Source of the DNA: an uncultured bacterium
Lineage (GTDB): Bacteria > Actinomycetota > Coriobacteriia > Coriobacteriales > Eggerthellaceae
DNA length: 5,166 nt
Direction: 5' to 3'
NCBI GenBank assembly: GCA_947649215.1
Contig: CANSQW010000120.1
Span: forward strand, 1 to 5,166
Under the pieces are notes generated by a model. The model saw only the letters and a program-made list of their open reading frames with translations, was not told the origin of the DNA and did not search any database. Positions 1 to 5,158 of the stretch are shown here, in pieces; the first letter of the stretch is position 1; every line of letters starts with the position of its first letter. The position numbers were made by a program, and so were the translations under genes.

Positions 1-118
1 CGGGCACCTTCTCGGAGGTGGCGGGCTCCTCCGGCGGGATGACGGAGTTGTCGCAACGGCCGACGATGACGCGCTTCAGCGGATCCCAGTCGTTCCAAGA
101 GCTAACGATTTTCGTCAT
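1..118 (-). CDS. Glycine amidinotransferase-like protein, N-terminal fragment (runs off the window)
   Basis: I translated this fragment directly: 39 codons from the ATG at 118-116, open to the window edge. Residues 6-20 read SSWNDWDPLKRVIVG, followed by RCDNSVIPPEEPATSEKVP. This closely matches the N-terminal block of the arginine:glycine amidinotransferase family, where the human enzyme has SYNEWDPLEEVIVGRAEN. Members transfer the amidino group of arginine to an amine acceptor such as glycine or an inosamine phosphate, releasing ornithine; they are cytosolic. The catalytic Cys/His/Asp lie beyond the window, so activity and acceptor cannot be judged. The start is fixed by an AGGAG ribosome binding site (complement of 125-129) six bases upstream. 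The gene lies 211 bases downstream of the ABC importer operon on the same strand and appears to have its own promoter. The family call is good; the exact substrate is unknown. Confidence 0.8.
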   Translation of the reverse strand, partial: MTKIVSSWNDWDPLKRVIVGRCDNSVIPPEEPATSEKVP

Positions 119-150
119 GAAAATCTCCTTTCGTTATTTCGTGCAGTGAC

Positions 151-159
151 GTTATACCA
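151..159 (-). promoter_or_regulatory. Extended -10 promoter candidate for the amidinotransferase gene
   Basis: Read on the minus strand the bases are TGGTATAAC: a TATAAC hexamer (151-156) with the TGN extension (157-159). No good -35 hexamer is seen 16-18 bases upstream, which fits an extended -10 promoter. Transcription would begin near 144, leaving a leader of about 26 bases containing the ribosome binding site. The surrounding bases (about 119-220) are clearly more AT-rich than the flanking coding DNA. A TACCA-N5-TGGTA dyad (155-169) overlaps the -10 extension and could be an operator. Confidence 0.5.
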
Positions 160-180
160 CCTTTTGGTAACGGGTGCATT

Positions 181-196
181 ACGAAGTATGACGAAG
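181..196 (-). repeat. Direct repeat, two CTTCGT copies 10 bases apart, upstream of the amidinotransferase promoter
   Basis: ACGAAG occurs at 181-186 and 191-196 on the plus strand (CTTCGT on the gene's strand). The 10-base period is one helical turn, and the pair sits just upstream of where the -35 region would be. This is typical placement for a regulator binding site, but a six-base repeat can arise by chance. No known regulator consensus is recognised. Confidence 0.3.
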
Positions 197-268
197 CTGA
201 CCTTAACGCTGAGAAAACTCACGCGGCCTTCGCAGCGCCCGTCCCGGGAGGGCGAGCCGCCACGCCGA

Positions 269-314
269 GCAGGCGCCGGCACGGGCCCGGCAGCGGGCCG
301 GACCGAACGCCTGC
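269..314 (-). other. GC-rich nested hairpin downstream of the ATPase gene
   Basis: GCAGGCG (269-275) pairs perfectly with CGCCTGC (308-314), and inside it GGCCCG (284-289) pairs with CGGGCC (294-299) around a four-base loop. In the operon transcript this hairpin forms 16 bases after the ATPase stop codon. No U run follows, so it is not a classical intrinsic terminator; an mRNA 3'-end block or part of a factor-dependent terminator is more likely. A second small hairpin (236-240 with 250-254) lies just downstream. Beyond these, the promoter and the ribosome binding site, I see nothing else in the gap 119-329. Confidence 0.45.
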
Positions 315-329
315 GCCAGCGCCGCTCCC

Positions 330-1103
330 CTACGAGATGTGGCCGAGGAAGTCCTTCGTGCGGTCGGACTGGGGGTGGTCGAAGACCTCCTCCGGCGTGC
401 CCTCCTCCACGATGACGCCGCCGTCCATGAAGATGACGCGGTCGGCCACCTCGCGGGCGAAGCCCATCTCGTGGGTGACCACGATCATGGTCATGCCGCC
501 GCGGGCGAGCTCCTTCATGACGCCCAGCACATCGCGCACGAGCTCGGGGTCGAGCGCGCTCGTGGCCTCGTCGAACAGCATCACGTGCGGGCTCATGGCC
601 AGGGCGCGCGCGATGGCCACGCGCTGCTGCTGGCCGCCGGAGAGCTCCGCCGGCTTGTAGTCGACGCGCTCGCCCAGGCCCACCTTCGTCAGCTCCTCCA
701 CGGCGATGCGCTCGGCCTCCTCCTTGGAGCGGCCGAGCACCTTGCGCTGGGCCAGCATGACGTTGCCCTTGGCGGTGAGGTGCGGGAACAGGTTGAAGCT
801 CTGGAACACCATGCCCAGCTGGGCGCGCACCTTGTTGATGTCCACCTTCTTGCCGGTGATCTCGGTGTCCTCGAAGAAGATGCGCCCGTCGGTGGGCGTC
901 TCCAGCAGGTTGATGCAGCGCAGCATGGTGGACTTGCCCGAGCCGGACGGCCCGAGGATGACCACCACCTCGCCGCGGTACACCTCCAGGTTGACGTTGC
1001 GCAGCACGACGTTGTCGTCGAAGGCCTTCTTGAGCCCCTCGATGCGCACGACGGGCTCGTCATAGTTCACGTGGCTGCCGGCGGCGCCGGTCTTCTCGTC
1101 CAT
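330..1103 (-). CDS. Polar amino acid ABC transporter ATP-binding protein (GlnQ/HisP type)
   Basis: This 257-residue ATPase powers an amino acid importer from the cytoplasmic face of the membrane. All nucleotide-binding motifs are intact: Walker [10 protein letters not shown] (51-59), Q-loop Gln101, signature LSGGQQQR (154-161), Walker B VMLFDE (174-179, catalytic Glu179), D-loop SALD (182-185) and H-loop His211. Length and motif context ([24 protein letters not shown]) are typical of the polar amino acid subfamily. An in-frame ATG at 1151 would add 16 residues but lies inside the permease gene. The ATG at 1103 is preferred because AGGAGG (complement of 1109-1114) stands five bases upstream and the N-terminus then suits the family. 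It starts 25 bases after the permease stop, so it is the last gene of the importer operon. Substrate identity cannot be read from the ATPase. Confidence 0.95.
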   Translation of the reverse strand: MDEKTGAAGSHVNYDEPVVRIEGLKKAFDDNVVLRNVNLEVYRGEVVVILGPSGSGKSTMLRCINLLETPTDGRIFFEDTEITGKKVDINKVRAQLGMVFQSFNLFPHLTAKGNVMLAQRKVLGRSKEEAERIAVEELTKVGLGERVDYKPAELSGGQQQRVAIARALAMSPHVMLFDEATSALDPELVRDVLGVMKELARGGMTMIVVTHEMGFAREVADRVIFMDGGVIVEEGTPEEVFDHPQSDRTKDFLGHIS

Positions 1104-1107
1104 GAGG

Positions 1108-1115
1108 TCCTCCTT
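1108..1115 (-). promoter_or_regulatory. Strong ribosome binding site of the ATPase gene
   Basis: The gene strand reads AAGGAGGA, a near-perfect anti-Shine-Dalgarno match, with the AGGAGG core five bases before the ATG at 1103. It lies entirely in the 25-base gap after the permease stop and decides between the short start and the longer in-frame ATG at 1151. Confidence 0.85.
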
Positions 1116-1128
1116 GGGGGCTCGGGGC

Positions 1129-2556
1129 CTAGCGGCCGGCGTCCGGGGCATCGTTCTTGATCACCGGCTGAGAGGTCAGCGCGTCGGTGACGTAGGCCGT
1201 GACGCCCGCGGAATCCGTCCCCTCCAGGGGCCGGGTCGCGCCCGCGCCCGCGCCGCGGTGCTTGCGACGCCGGCCGCCGCCGGCCAGGCGCGCCTCCAGG
1301 CGGCCCACCACCTTCGCCAGCGGCAGGGTGATCACCAGGTAGAAGCACGCAGCCACGATGTAGGGCGTGATGGAACCTGTGGAGGCCACGATGGTCTTGG
1401 CGTACATGACCACCTCCATGACGCCCACGGCGGCCAGCATCGAGGTGTCCTTGTACAGCAGGATGAACTCGCTGGTCATGGTGGGAATCACGCGCCGCAC
1501 CGTCTGGGGGATGATGACGAAGATCATCGTCTGCGCGCCGTTCATGCCCAGCGAGCGCGCCGCCTCGGTCTGCCCCGCCGGGATGGACTGGATGCCGGCG
1601 CGGAAGATCTCGCAGAGGTAGGCGGCGGAGTTCATGGCCAGCACGATGACGCCCAGGGGGAACTTGTCGATGCTGAGGCCCGCCAGGGGAAGGCCGAAGA
1701 AGGCGATGTAGATCTGCAGGAACAGCGGCGTGCCGCGCACCACGTTCACGTAGAGCGACGCCAGGCCGCGCAGCACCCGCAGCTTGGCCATGCGCATGAG
1801 GGAGAGGCACAGGCCCAGCGGGATGGCCAGCGGGAAGGCGACGGCCACGATGGCCACCGCCATCAGGAAGCCCTGGAACACGACGGGGAAGCTGTCCACG
1901 ATGATGACGGGGTTCAGGAACATGCGCAGGAAGCGGTTCGAGTTCCAGGCCTGCACCCATTCCTGATCGGAGAGCCACGAGGTGATCTGGCCGGTGGTGG
2001 ACACGCCGGTGACGGCGATGGGCTGGATGTCATCCACCGGCAGCGTGGCCCCGTCCTCCAAGGTGTAGCTGCCGCTGAGGACCATCTCGCCGCCCGACAC
2101 GGGGAAGAAGACGCCGTAGATCTCCACCCGGAGGTAGCCGCCCGCCTGGGCCGGCTCGTCCAGCGTGGCGGTGAAGGTCTCGCCGTCAAGGGCGTAGTCG
2201 GCGTCGAGGAAGCCCAGACGCTGGCTCTGGTCGGCGGTGAGCAGCGTGATGCGCGCCTTGCCGGTGGTGTCGTCGTTGAAGGTGGTGCCCTGGGGGAAGA
2301 CGATGGAGAGCCCGGTGATGGCCTCGTCGGCATCGGCCTGGCCCTCCCAGGTCACCCGCGTCTCCGTGCCGCCGTAGACCTCGGATCCGGTGGAGCCGTT
2401 GGGCCGCGCCGTGCACTTGGCGGTATCGAGGGCCAACGCCGAAGCCGGCGCCAGCGCCAGCAGCATCATCGCCGCCAGCACGATCGGCGCCAGGCGACCG
2501 AGGGCCCGCGCGATGGGGCTGGAGGATGCCGGGGTGAAGCAGGGAGTCTTGTTCAT
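1129..2556 (-). CDS. Amino acid ABC transporter permease with an exported N-terminal domain
   Basis: This 475-residue protein is about twice the usual 215-250 residues of HisM/GlnP permeases. Residues 1-42 look like a signal peptide: basic stretch, hydrophobic core at about 22-36, then APASALA as a possible signal peptidase I site. Residues about 43-195 are polar and rich in Thr, Gly and alternating hydrophobics, suggesting a beta-sandwich; I do not recognise the family. Residues about 215-426 are the permease: first membrane span at 222-250, conserved [20 protein letters not shown] (271-290), and the ATPase-docking EAA loop beginning EAARSLG (331-337) and ending near IIPQ (348-351). A polar tail of about 49 residues (427-475) starts with the basic GGRRRKHRG. 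Family permeases have their N-terminus outside, so an exported domain fits the topology. A GAGG site (complement of 2564-2567) seven bases upstream supports the ATG at 2556. Presumably it acts as a homodimer, since no second permease gene is present. Confidence 0.92.
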   Translation of the reverse strand: MNKTPCFTPASSSPIARALGRLAPIVLAAMMLLALAPASALALDTAKCTARPNGSTGSEVYGGTETRVTWEGQADADEAITGLSIVFPQGTTFNDDTTGKARITLLTADQSQRLGFLDADYALDGETFTATLDEPAQAGGYLRVEIYGVFFPVSGGEMVLSGSYTLEDGATLPVDDIQPIAVTGVSTTGQITSWLSDQEWVQAWNSNRFLRMFLNPVIIVDSFPVVFQGFLMAVAIVAVAFPLAIPLGLCLSLMRMAKLRVLRGLASLYVNVVRGTPLFLQIYIAFFGLPLAGLSIDKFPLGVIVLAMNSAAYLCEIFRAGIQSIPAGQTEAARSLGMNGAQTMIFVIIPQTVRRVIPTMTSEFILLYKDTSMLAAVGVMEVVMYAKTIVASTGSITPYIVAACFYLVITLPLAKVVGRLEARLAGGGRRRKHRGAGAGATRPLEGTDSAGVTAYVTDALTSQPVIKNDAPDAGR

Positions 2557-2567
2557 AGCCTAACCTC

Positions 2568-2595
2568 AAAAACGGGTCTCGGACGGGAAAGACCC
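2568..2595 (-). terminator. Intrinsic terminator-like hairpin between binding-protein and permease genes
   Basis: In the operon transcript GGGUCU (complement of 2595-2590) pairs with AGACCC (complement of 2579-2574) around a 10-base loop, then one G and a run of five U (complement of 2572-2568). The U run directly abuts the GAGG ribosome binding site of the permease gene. The stem is only six base pairs plus a possible G-U, so it would probably be leaky, lowering permease and ATPase expression relative to the receptor. Confidence 0.45.
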
Positions 2596-2620
2596 TCCGG
2601 AGCCGAGGGGCGCCGGAGGG
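2593..2620 (-). other. Competing hairpin (possible antiterminator or mRNA-stabilising structure)
   Basis: CCCTCCGG (2593-2600) and CCGGAGGG (2613-2620) are perfect inverted repeats. After one mismatch the stem continues with three more pairs (2602-2604 with 2609-2611) and closes on a four-base loop. It is transcribed before the terminator-like hairpin and uses the same three bases (2593-2595), so the two cannot form together. It could act as an antiterminator, or simply protect the 3' end of the binding-protein message. Confidence 0.5.
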
Positions 2621-2652
2621 CCTTGAAGCCTAGCAGTGTCTGCAAGCTGGGA

Positions 2653-3486
2653 TTAGAACCACTTGTCCTGCAGCTGGTCGATGGTGCCGTTCTCCTGGAG
2701 CTTCTTGATGGCGGCGTCGAGCGCCTTGGTGAGCTCCGGGTTGTCCTTCGAGACCACGGCGGCGTACTCCTCGCCGGTGGCGATCTCAAGCACCATGTGG
2801 GCATCCGGGTACGCGTCGGCCAGCATGCGCTTCACCACCGCAAGGTTGGTGCACACAGCCGTGGCCTGGCCAGACTGCATGGCAGCGAAGCAGTCGGTGC
2901 CGTTGCCGTAGGGCTGAACCGTGGCGTTGGGGAAGTTCTCCTGAACGTAGGCCTCGCCCGTGGTGCCGGACTGGACCGCGATGATGACGCCCTCCTGGTT
3001 CAGGGCCTGAGCGGCATTCTCGCTGGTGATGTCGGTGTTGCTGTTCATGACGGCCACAGCCTGGTCGTCAATGTAGAACGTCTCGGTGAAGTCGATCTGC
3101 TGGGCGCGCTCGGGATCGACCGAGAAGCCGGAAACGCCCACGTCGCCCTGGCCGCCAGCCTGAATGGCCGGGATGATGCCATCGAACTGCAGCGGCTGGA
3201 TCTCCAGCTTCAGGCCCATCTCATCAGCGATGGCGTTGAACAGGTCCACCTCGTAGCCGACGATCTCGCCGTTCTCCAGATTCTCGAACGGCGGGTAGTC
3301 CGGCGAGCTCAGGATGGTCAGCGTGCCCTCCTTCAGGAGGGTCATCTCAGCCGGGGCCTCGGTCTTGGGCTCCTCGGCCTTCTTGTCCTCAGCCGGCTTG
3401 GCGTCGCCGCCGGAGCAGCCGAACAGGCCCAGGGCGGCCACCATCGCGGCGCTGACCGCGAGCACGCCCCACTTCTTCATCTTCAT
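2653..3486 (-). CDS. Family-3 amino acid ABC transporter substrate-binding lipoprotein
   Basis: This 277-residue protein is the extracellular receptor of the importer. Residues 1-23 are a lipoprotein signal (MKMKKW, then a hydrophobic core) ending in the lipobox LFGC, with lipidated Cys24; Phe at the second position is slightly unusual. A charged linker (28-47, Lys/Glu/Pro/Ala) precedes the bilobed domain. Family-3 hallmarks are SPDYPPFE (61-68), VGYEVDLFNAIADEMG (76-91), SVDPERAQQIDFTETFY (122-138) with Arg127 as the expected carboxylate ligand, and SGTTG (173-177). Where HisJ and GlnH have an Asp that binds the substrate's amino group, I align Asn214 (AVCTNLAV). The ATG at 3486 has an AGGGG site six bases upstream; an earlier in-frame TTG at 3525 has none. 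It is the first gene of the operon, 96 bases before the permease. The substrate is probably a polar amino acid; which one is not known. Confidence 0.93.
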   Translation of the reverse strand: MKMKKWGVLAVSAAMVAALGLFGCSGGDAKPAEDKKAEEPKTEAPAEMTLLKEGTLTILSSPDYPPFENLENGEIVGYEVDLFNAIADEMGLKLEIQPLQFDGIIPAIQAGGQGDVGVSGFSVDPERAQQIDFTETFYIDDQAVAVMNSNTDITSENAAQALNQEGVIIAVQSGTTGEAYVQENFPNATVQPYGNGTDCFAAMQSGQATAVCTNLAVVKRMLADAYPDAHMVLEIATGEEYAAVVSKDNPELTKALDAAIKKLQENGTIDQLQDKWF

Positions 3487-3539
3487 TCGCTTCCCCTTTC
3501 CTCTTATACGCTCCAATGCGCTCAAGCGATGATTCGCCC

Positions 3540-3568
3540 ATTATGGTGTTTCAGGGCGCCCTTATCAA
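3540..3568 (-). promoter_or_regulatory. Sigma-70-type promoter of the ABC importer operon
   Basis: On the gene strand TTGATA (complement of 3563-3568) and CATAAT (complement of 3540-3545) are separated by exactly 17 bases; each matches consensus at five of six positions (TTGACA, TATAAT). Transcription would start near 3533, giving a leader of about 47 bases to the ATG at 3486. The perfect palindrome AGGGCGCCCT (3553-3562) fills the spacer directly next to the -35 box and could be an operator. A weaker TATAAG at 3503-3508 is too close to the ribosome binding site. Confidence 0.75.
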
Positions 3569-3594
3569 ACAACTATCGTGTTTCGGGCGTGTTT
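3546..3594 (-). promoter_or_regulatory. Repeated GAAACAC-type boxes around the importer promoter
   Basis: The plus strand carries GTGTTTC at 3546-3552 followed by AGGGCG, GTGTTTC at 3578-3584 followed by GGGCG, and GTGTTTA at 3589-3595. On the gene strand two boxes lie just upstream of the -35 hexamer, 11 bases apart (one helical turn), and one lies between -35 and -10 next to the -10 box. Such an arrangement is typical of a DNA-binding regulator that can touch or block polymerase. I do not recognise the consensus of a known regulator. Confidence 0.45.
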
Positions 3595-3621
3595 ACGGAT
3601 TAGCGGGCGGCAGGAAACCAG

Positions 3622-3673
3622 CCCCCCCCCCTCTGCGTACCCCCCCCCGCGAGGGGCTCGCAGAGGGGTACGC
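3622..3673. repeat. Two poly-C tracts in overlapping alternative hairpins
   Basis: C10 (3622-3631) and C9 (3640-3648) stand about 55-80 bases upstream of the importer's -35 box. Two perfect inverted repeats compete: CCCCTCTGCG (3628-3637) with CGCAGAGGGG (3659-3668), and GCGTACCCC (3635-3643) with GGGGTACGC (3665-3673). Inside the first, CCCC-GCGA-GGGG (3645-3656) forms a small tetraloop hairpin. On the minus strand the two G runs could also form a G-quadruplex. No coding potential is seen here. Confidence 0.6.
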
Positions 3674-3687
3674 GCCGGGCAGCAGGG

Positions 3688-3896
3688 GCCACTGCCGTTT
3701 TTCATCCCGAAAATGGCACTAATTTGCGTTTTGGTATGGCCGCCCTGCCCCCTCGGGGGAAGCAGATGTTAACCCGAAATGCGCGACCTGGGGTTTTGCC
3801 GCGCCTCAAGCCCGCCGAGCTCTCCCCCAGCCGCCTAGGGAGCCGCCTTACCCTACCAAACCGCAAATTAGTGCCATTTTTCGCAGAAAAAGTGGC
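3688..3896. repeat. 209-base non-coding element bounded by inverted copies of an AT-rich repeat
   Basis: Bases 3710-3736 are the reverse complement of 3854-3880 at 26 of 27 positions, sharing the core TGGCACTAATTTGCG, then TTTGGTA after one mismatch. Similarity continues outward with small indels through a TTTTTC block to GCCACT (3688-3693) and AGTGGC (3891-3896). Each copy folds locally: on the right GCCA-TTTTTC (3873-3882) pairs with GAAAAA-TGGC (3886-3896, one bulge); the left copy does so with a larger bulge. The 117 bases between the arms are GC-rich, with a CCCCC-TC-GGGGG palindrome (3748-3759), and contain no plausible gene. The arrangement resembles a REP/BIME pair or a MITE. No clear target-site duplication is visible and no transposase is present. 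Confidence 0.65.
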
Positions 3897-3920
3897 TCTG
3901 GGGCGAAGCGGGCCGACAGC

Positions 3921-3954
3921 GGACGGGACGGAGCGGGACGCCGAGGGGGGGGGG
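3921..3954. repeat. GGACG tandem repeat followed by a G10 tract
   Basis: Bases 3921-3940 are four five-base units, GGACG GGACG GAGCG GGACG, the third being a variant. Shortly after, 3945-3954 is an uninterrupted run of ten G. Both lie in the non-coding region between the reductase stop and the inverted-repeat element and are prone to length change by slippage. The remaining bases from 3955 to 4002 show nothing I can identify. Confidence 0.5.
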
Positions 3955-4002
3955 CGACAACGCCCATCGCGCCCAGGGCCGGACGGCACCTGCGACAGAG
4001 GC

Positions 4003-4023
4003 CGCCTCACACGGGCCGAGGCG
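4003..4023 (-). other. Hairpin immediately after the reductase stop codon
   Basis: CGCCTC (4003-4008) and GAGGCG (4018-4023) are perfect inverted repeats around a nine-base loop, starting at the base after the TAG stop. No U run follows, so it does not look like an intrinsic terminator; it may protect the 3' end of the message or assist a factor-dependent stop. Confidence 0.4.
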
Positions 4024-5148
4024 CTACTCGAACTTCCCGGCCGCGACCTCCAGCTGATGGATGATGTCGATCTGCTGGGGACACATGGCCTCGCAGGCGC
4101 CGCAGCCGATGCACGACGACGCGCGGCCAGCCTCGGTGCGCCAACCGTAGGTGGCCTTGGCGAAGGCCGGGTTGCGCGTCATGGCCTCCAGGTTGAGTAT
4201 CTCCATCACATCGGGAATCATCACGTGGGCCGGGCACCCCTCCACGCAGTAGCCGCAGCCGGTACAGGGCACGACGGCCAAGGCGCGAATGGCGTCGATG
4301 GCACGATCAAGCGTGGCGCGCTCGTCGGCCGAAAGCGGCTGGCGGACGCGGTAGGAGGCCGTGTTCTGCTCCACCTGCTCAAGGGTGGACATGCCCGAGA
4401 GCACGGTGATGACGTTGGGCAAGTCCCAGCAGAACCGATAGGCCCACTCAGCCTGGGTGATGGCAGGGTGGCCCTCCGCGAGGATGGCGGCCGCCTCTGC
4501 AGGCAGCTCGCAGAGACGTCCTCCCCGGCAGGGCTCCATGATGACGACGGGCACGCCATGGCGATCAGCCACCTCCATGAGGCGGCGGGCCTGGGCGTGG
4601 GGGTCGTCCCAATCGAGGTAGTTCACCTGCAGCTGCACGAAGTCCATGGCGGGATGGGCCGTCAGCAGCTCATCGAGGGCCTCGGGGCCGTCGTGGAGCG
4701 AGAACCCGATGTTGCGGACGAGCCCCTGCTCCTTAGCGCGCTGCGCGAACTCCCACATGCCGAACTCGTCGAACGTGGCCGTGCGCGTGCTGCCCAGGTT
4801 GTGCAGCAGGAAGAAGTCGAGGTAGGCAATGCCCAGTCGCTCAAGCGACGTGGCCAGCGTGGCATGGGCGGCCTCCTTGGTGGGCAGGAACGCGGCGGGG
4901 CACTTGGTGGCCACGGTGAACGACTCGCGGGGATAACGCTCGACCAGCGCCTGGCGCACCGCCGCCTCCGAGGCGCCGCCATGGTAGAGGAAGGCGGTGT
5001 CGAAGTAGGTGTTGCCGGCCTCCATGAACACGTCGACCATGGCCTTGAACTGGTCGATGTCGATGGAGGTGGGGTCGGCGGGATCGGTGAGGGGCAGGCG
5101 CATGCAGCCGAAGCCCATCTTGGAAATGGATGCCAGGTCTTCTCTCAT
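4024..5148 (-). CDS. Aldo/keto reductase with C-terminal 2x[4Fe-4S] ferredoxin domain
   Basis: This 374-residue predicted cytoplasmic oxidoreductase has an aldo/keto reductase barrel at about residues 8-290 and a dicluster ferredoxin domain at 291-374. The barrel keeps the catalytic tetrad of the superfamily: Asp50 and Tyr55 (FDTAFLYH), Lys82 (ATKCP) and His116 (LLHNLG). The ferredoxin part has two complete CxxCxxCxxxCP motifs, Cys295/298/301/305 and Cys346/349/352/356, each able to hold one [4Fe-4S] cluster. This architecture is common in strict anaerobes; the clusters suggest electron exchange with a ferredoxin-type partner, but the natural substrate is unknown. The ATG at 5148 is supported by a GAGG site (complement of 5155-5158) six bases upstream. 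The 537-base gap and the promoter before the next gene suggest it is not part of the importer operon. Its promoter lies outside the window. Confidence 0.93.
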   Translation of the reverse strand: MREDLASISKMGFGCMRLPLTDPADPTSIDIDQFKAMVDVFMEAGNTYFDTAFLYHGGASEAAVRQALVERYPRESFTVATKCPAAFLPTKEAAHATLATSLERLGIAYLDFFLLHNLGSTRTATFDEFGMWEFAQRAKEQGLVRNIGFSLHDGPEALDELLTAHPAMDFVQLQVNYLDWDDPHAQARRLMEVADRHGVPVVIMEPCRGGRLCELPAEAAAILAEGHPAITQAEWAYRFCWDLPNVITVLSGMSTLEQVEQNTASYRVRQPLSADERATLDRAIDAIRALAVVPCTGCGYCVEGCPAHVMIPDVMEILNLEAMTRNPAFAKATYGWRTEAGRASSCIGCGACEAMCPQQIDIIHQLEVAAGKFE

Positions 5149-5152
5149 GGGA

Positions 5153-5158
5153 TTCCTC
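5153..5158 (-). promoter_or_regulatory. Ribosome binding site of the aldo/keto reductase gene
   Basis: The gene strand reads GAGGAA, with the GAGG core six bases before the ATG at 5148. It confirms that the gene is complete at its 5' end even though only 18 bases lie upstream in the window. Confidence 0.7.

Noticed and set aside
210..221. TGAG-AAAA-CTCA hairpin as an intrinsic terminator of the importer operon
   Set aside because: The stem has only four base pairs with mismatches outside it, and the T run is in the loop rather than after the stem.
339..1160. A 273-codon plus-strand open frame opposite the ATPase gene
   Set aside because: Its sequence is dominated by His, Ala, Gly and Leu repeats typical of antisense shadows, and the opposite strand encodes an unambiguous ATPase.
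3503..3508. TATAAG as the -10 box of the importer promoter
   Set aside because: Transcription would begin inside the ribosome binding site and no -35 hexamer lies at a proper distance; the TTGATA-17-CATAAT pair upstream is much better.
3487..3525. Longer N-terminus for the binding protein from a TTG at 3525
   Set aside because: It would put 13 charged residues before the lipoprotein signal, has no ribosome binding site and would leave a leader of only about eight bases from the predicted transcription start.
1102..3603. An 833-codon open frame on the plus strand, antisense to the importer operon
   Set aside because: It lies opposite two well-supported genes, is rich in His, Gly, Arg and Ala as expected from the complement of GC-rich codons, and has no recognisable domain. 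It is a by-product of high GC content.
3622..3896. CRISPR array or riboswitch in the repeat-rich gap
   Set aside because: The repeats are one inverted pair plus local hairpins, not regularly spaced direct repeats. Most of the region also lies upstream of the predicted transcription start, so it would not be in the importer's leader.
3702..4010. A 102-codon minus-strand open frame across the inverted-repeat element
   Set aside because: No ribosome binding site stands out, composition is low-complexity Arg/Pro/Gly, and it crosses the repeat arms and the G10 tract. Non-coding structure explains the region better.
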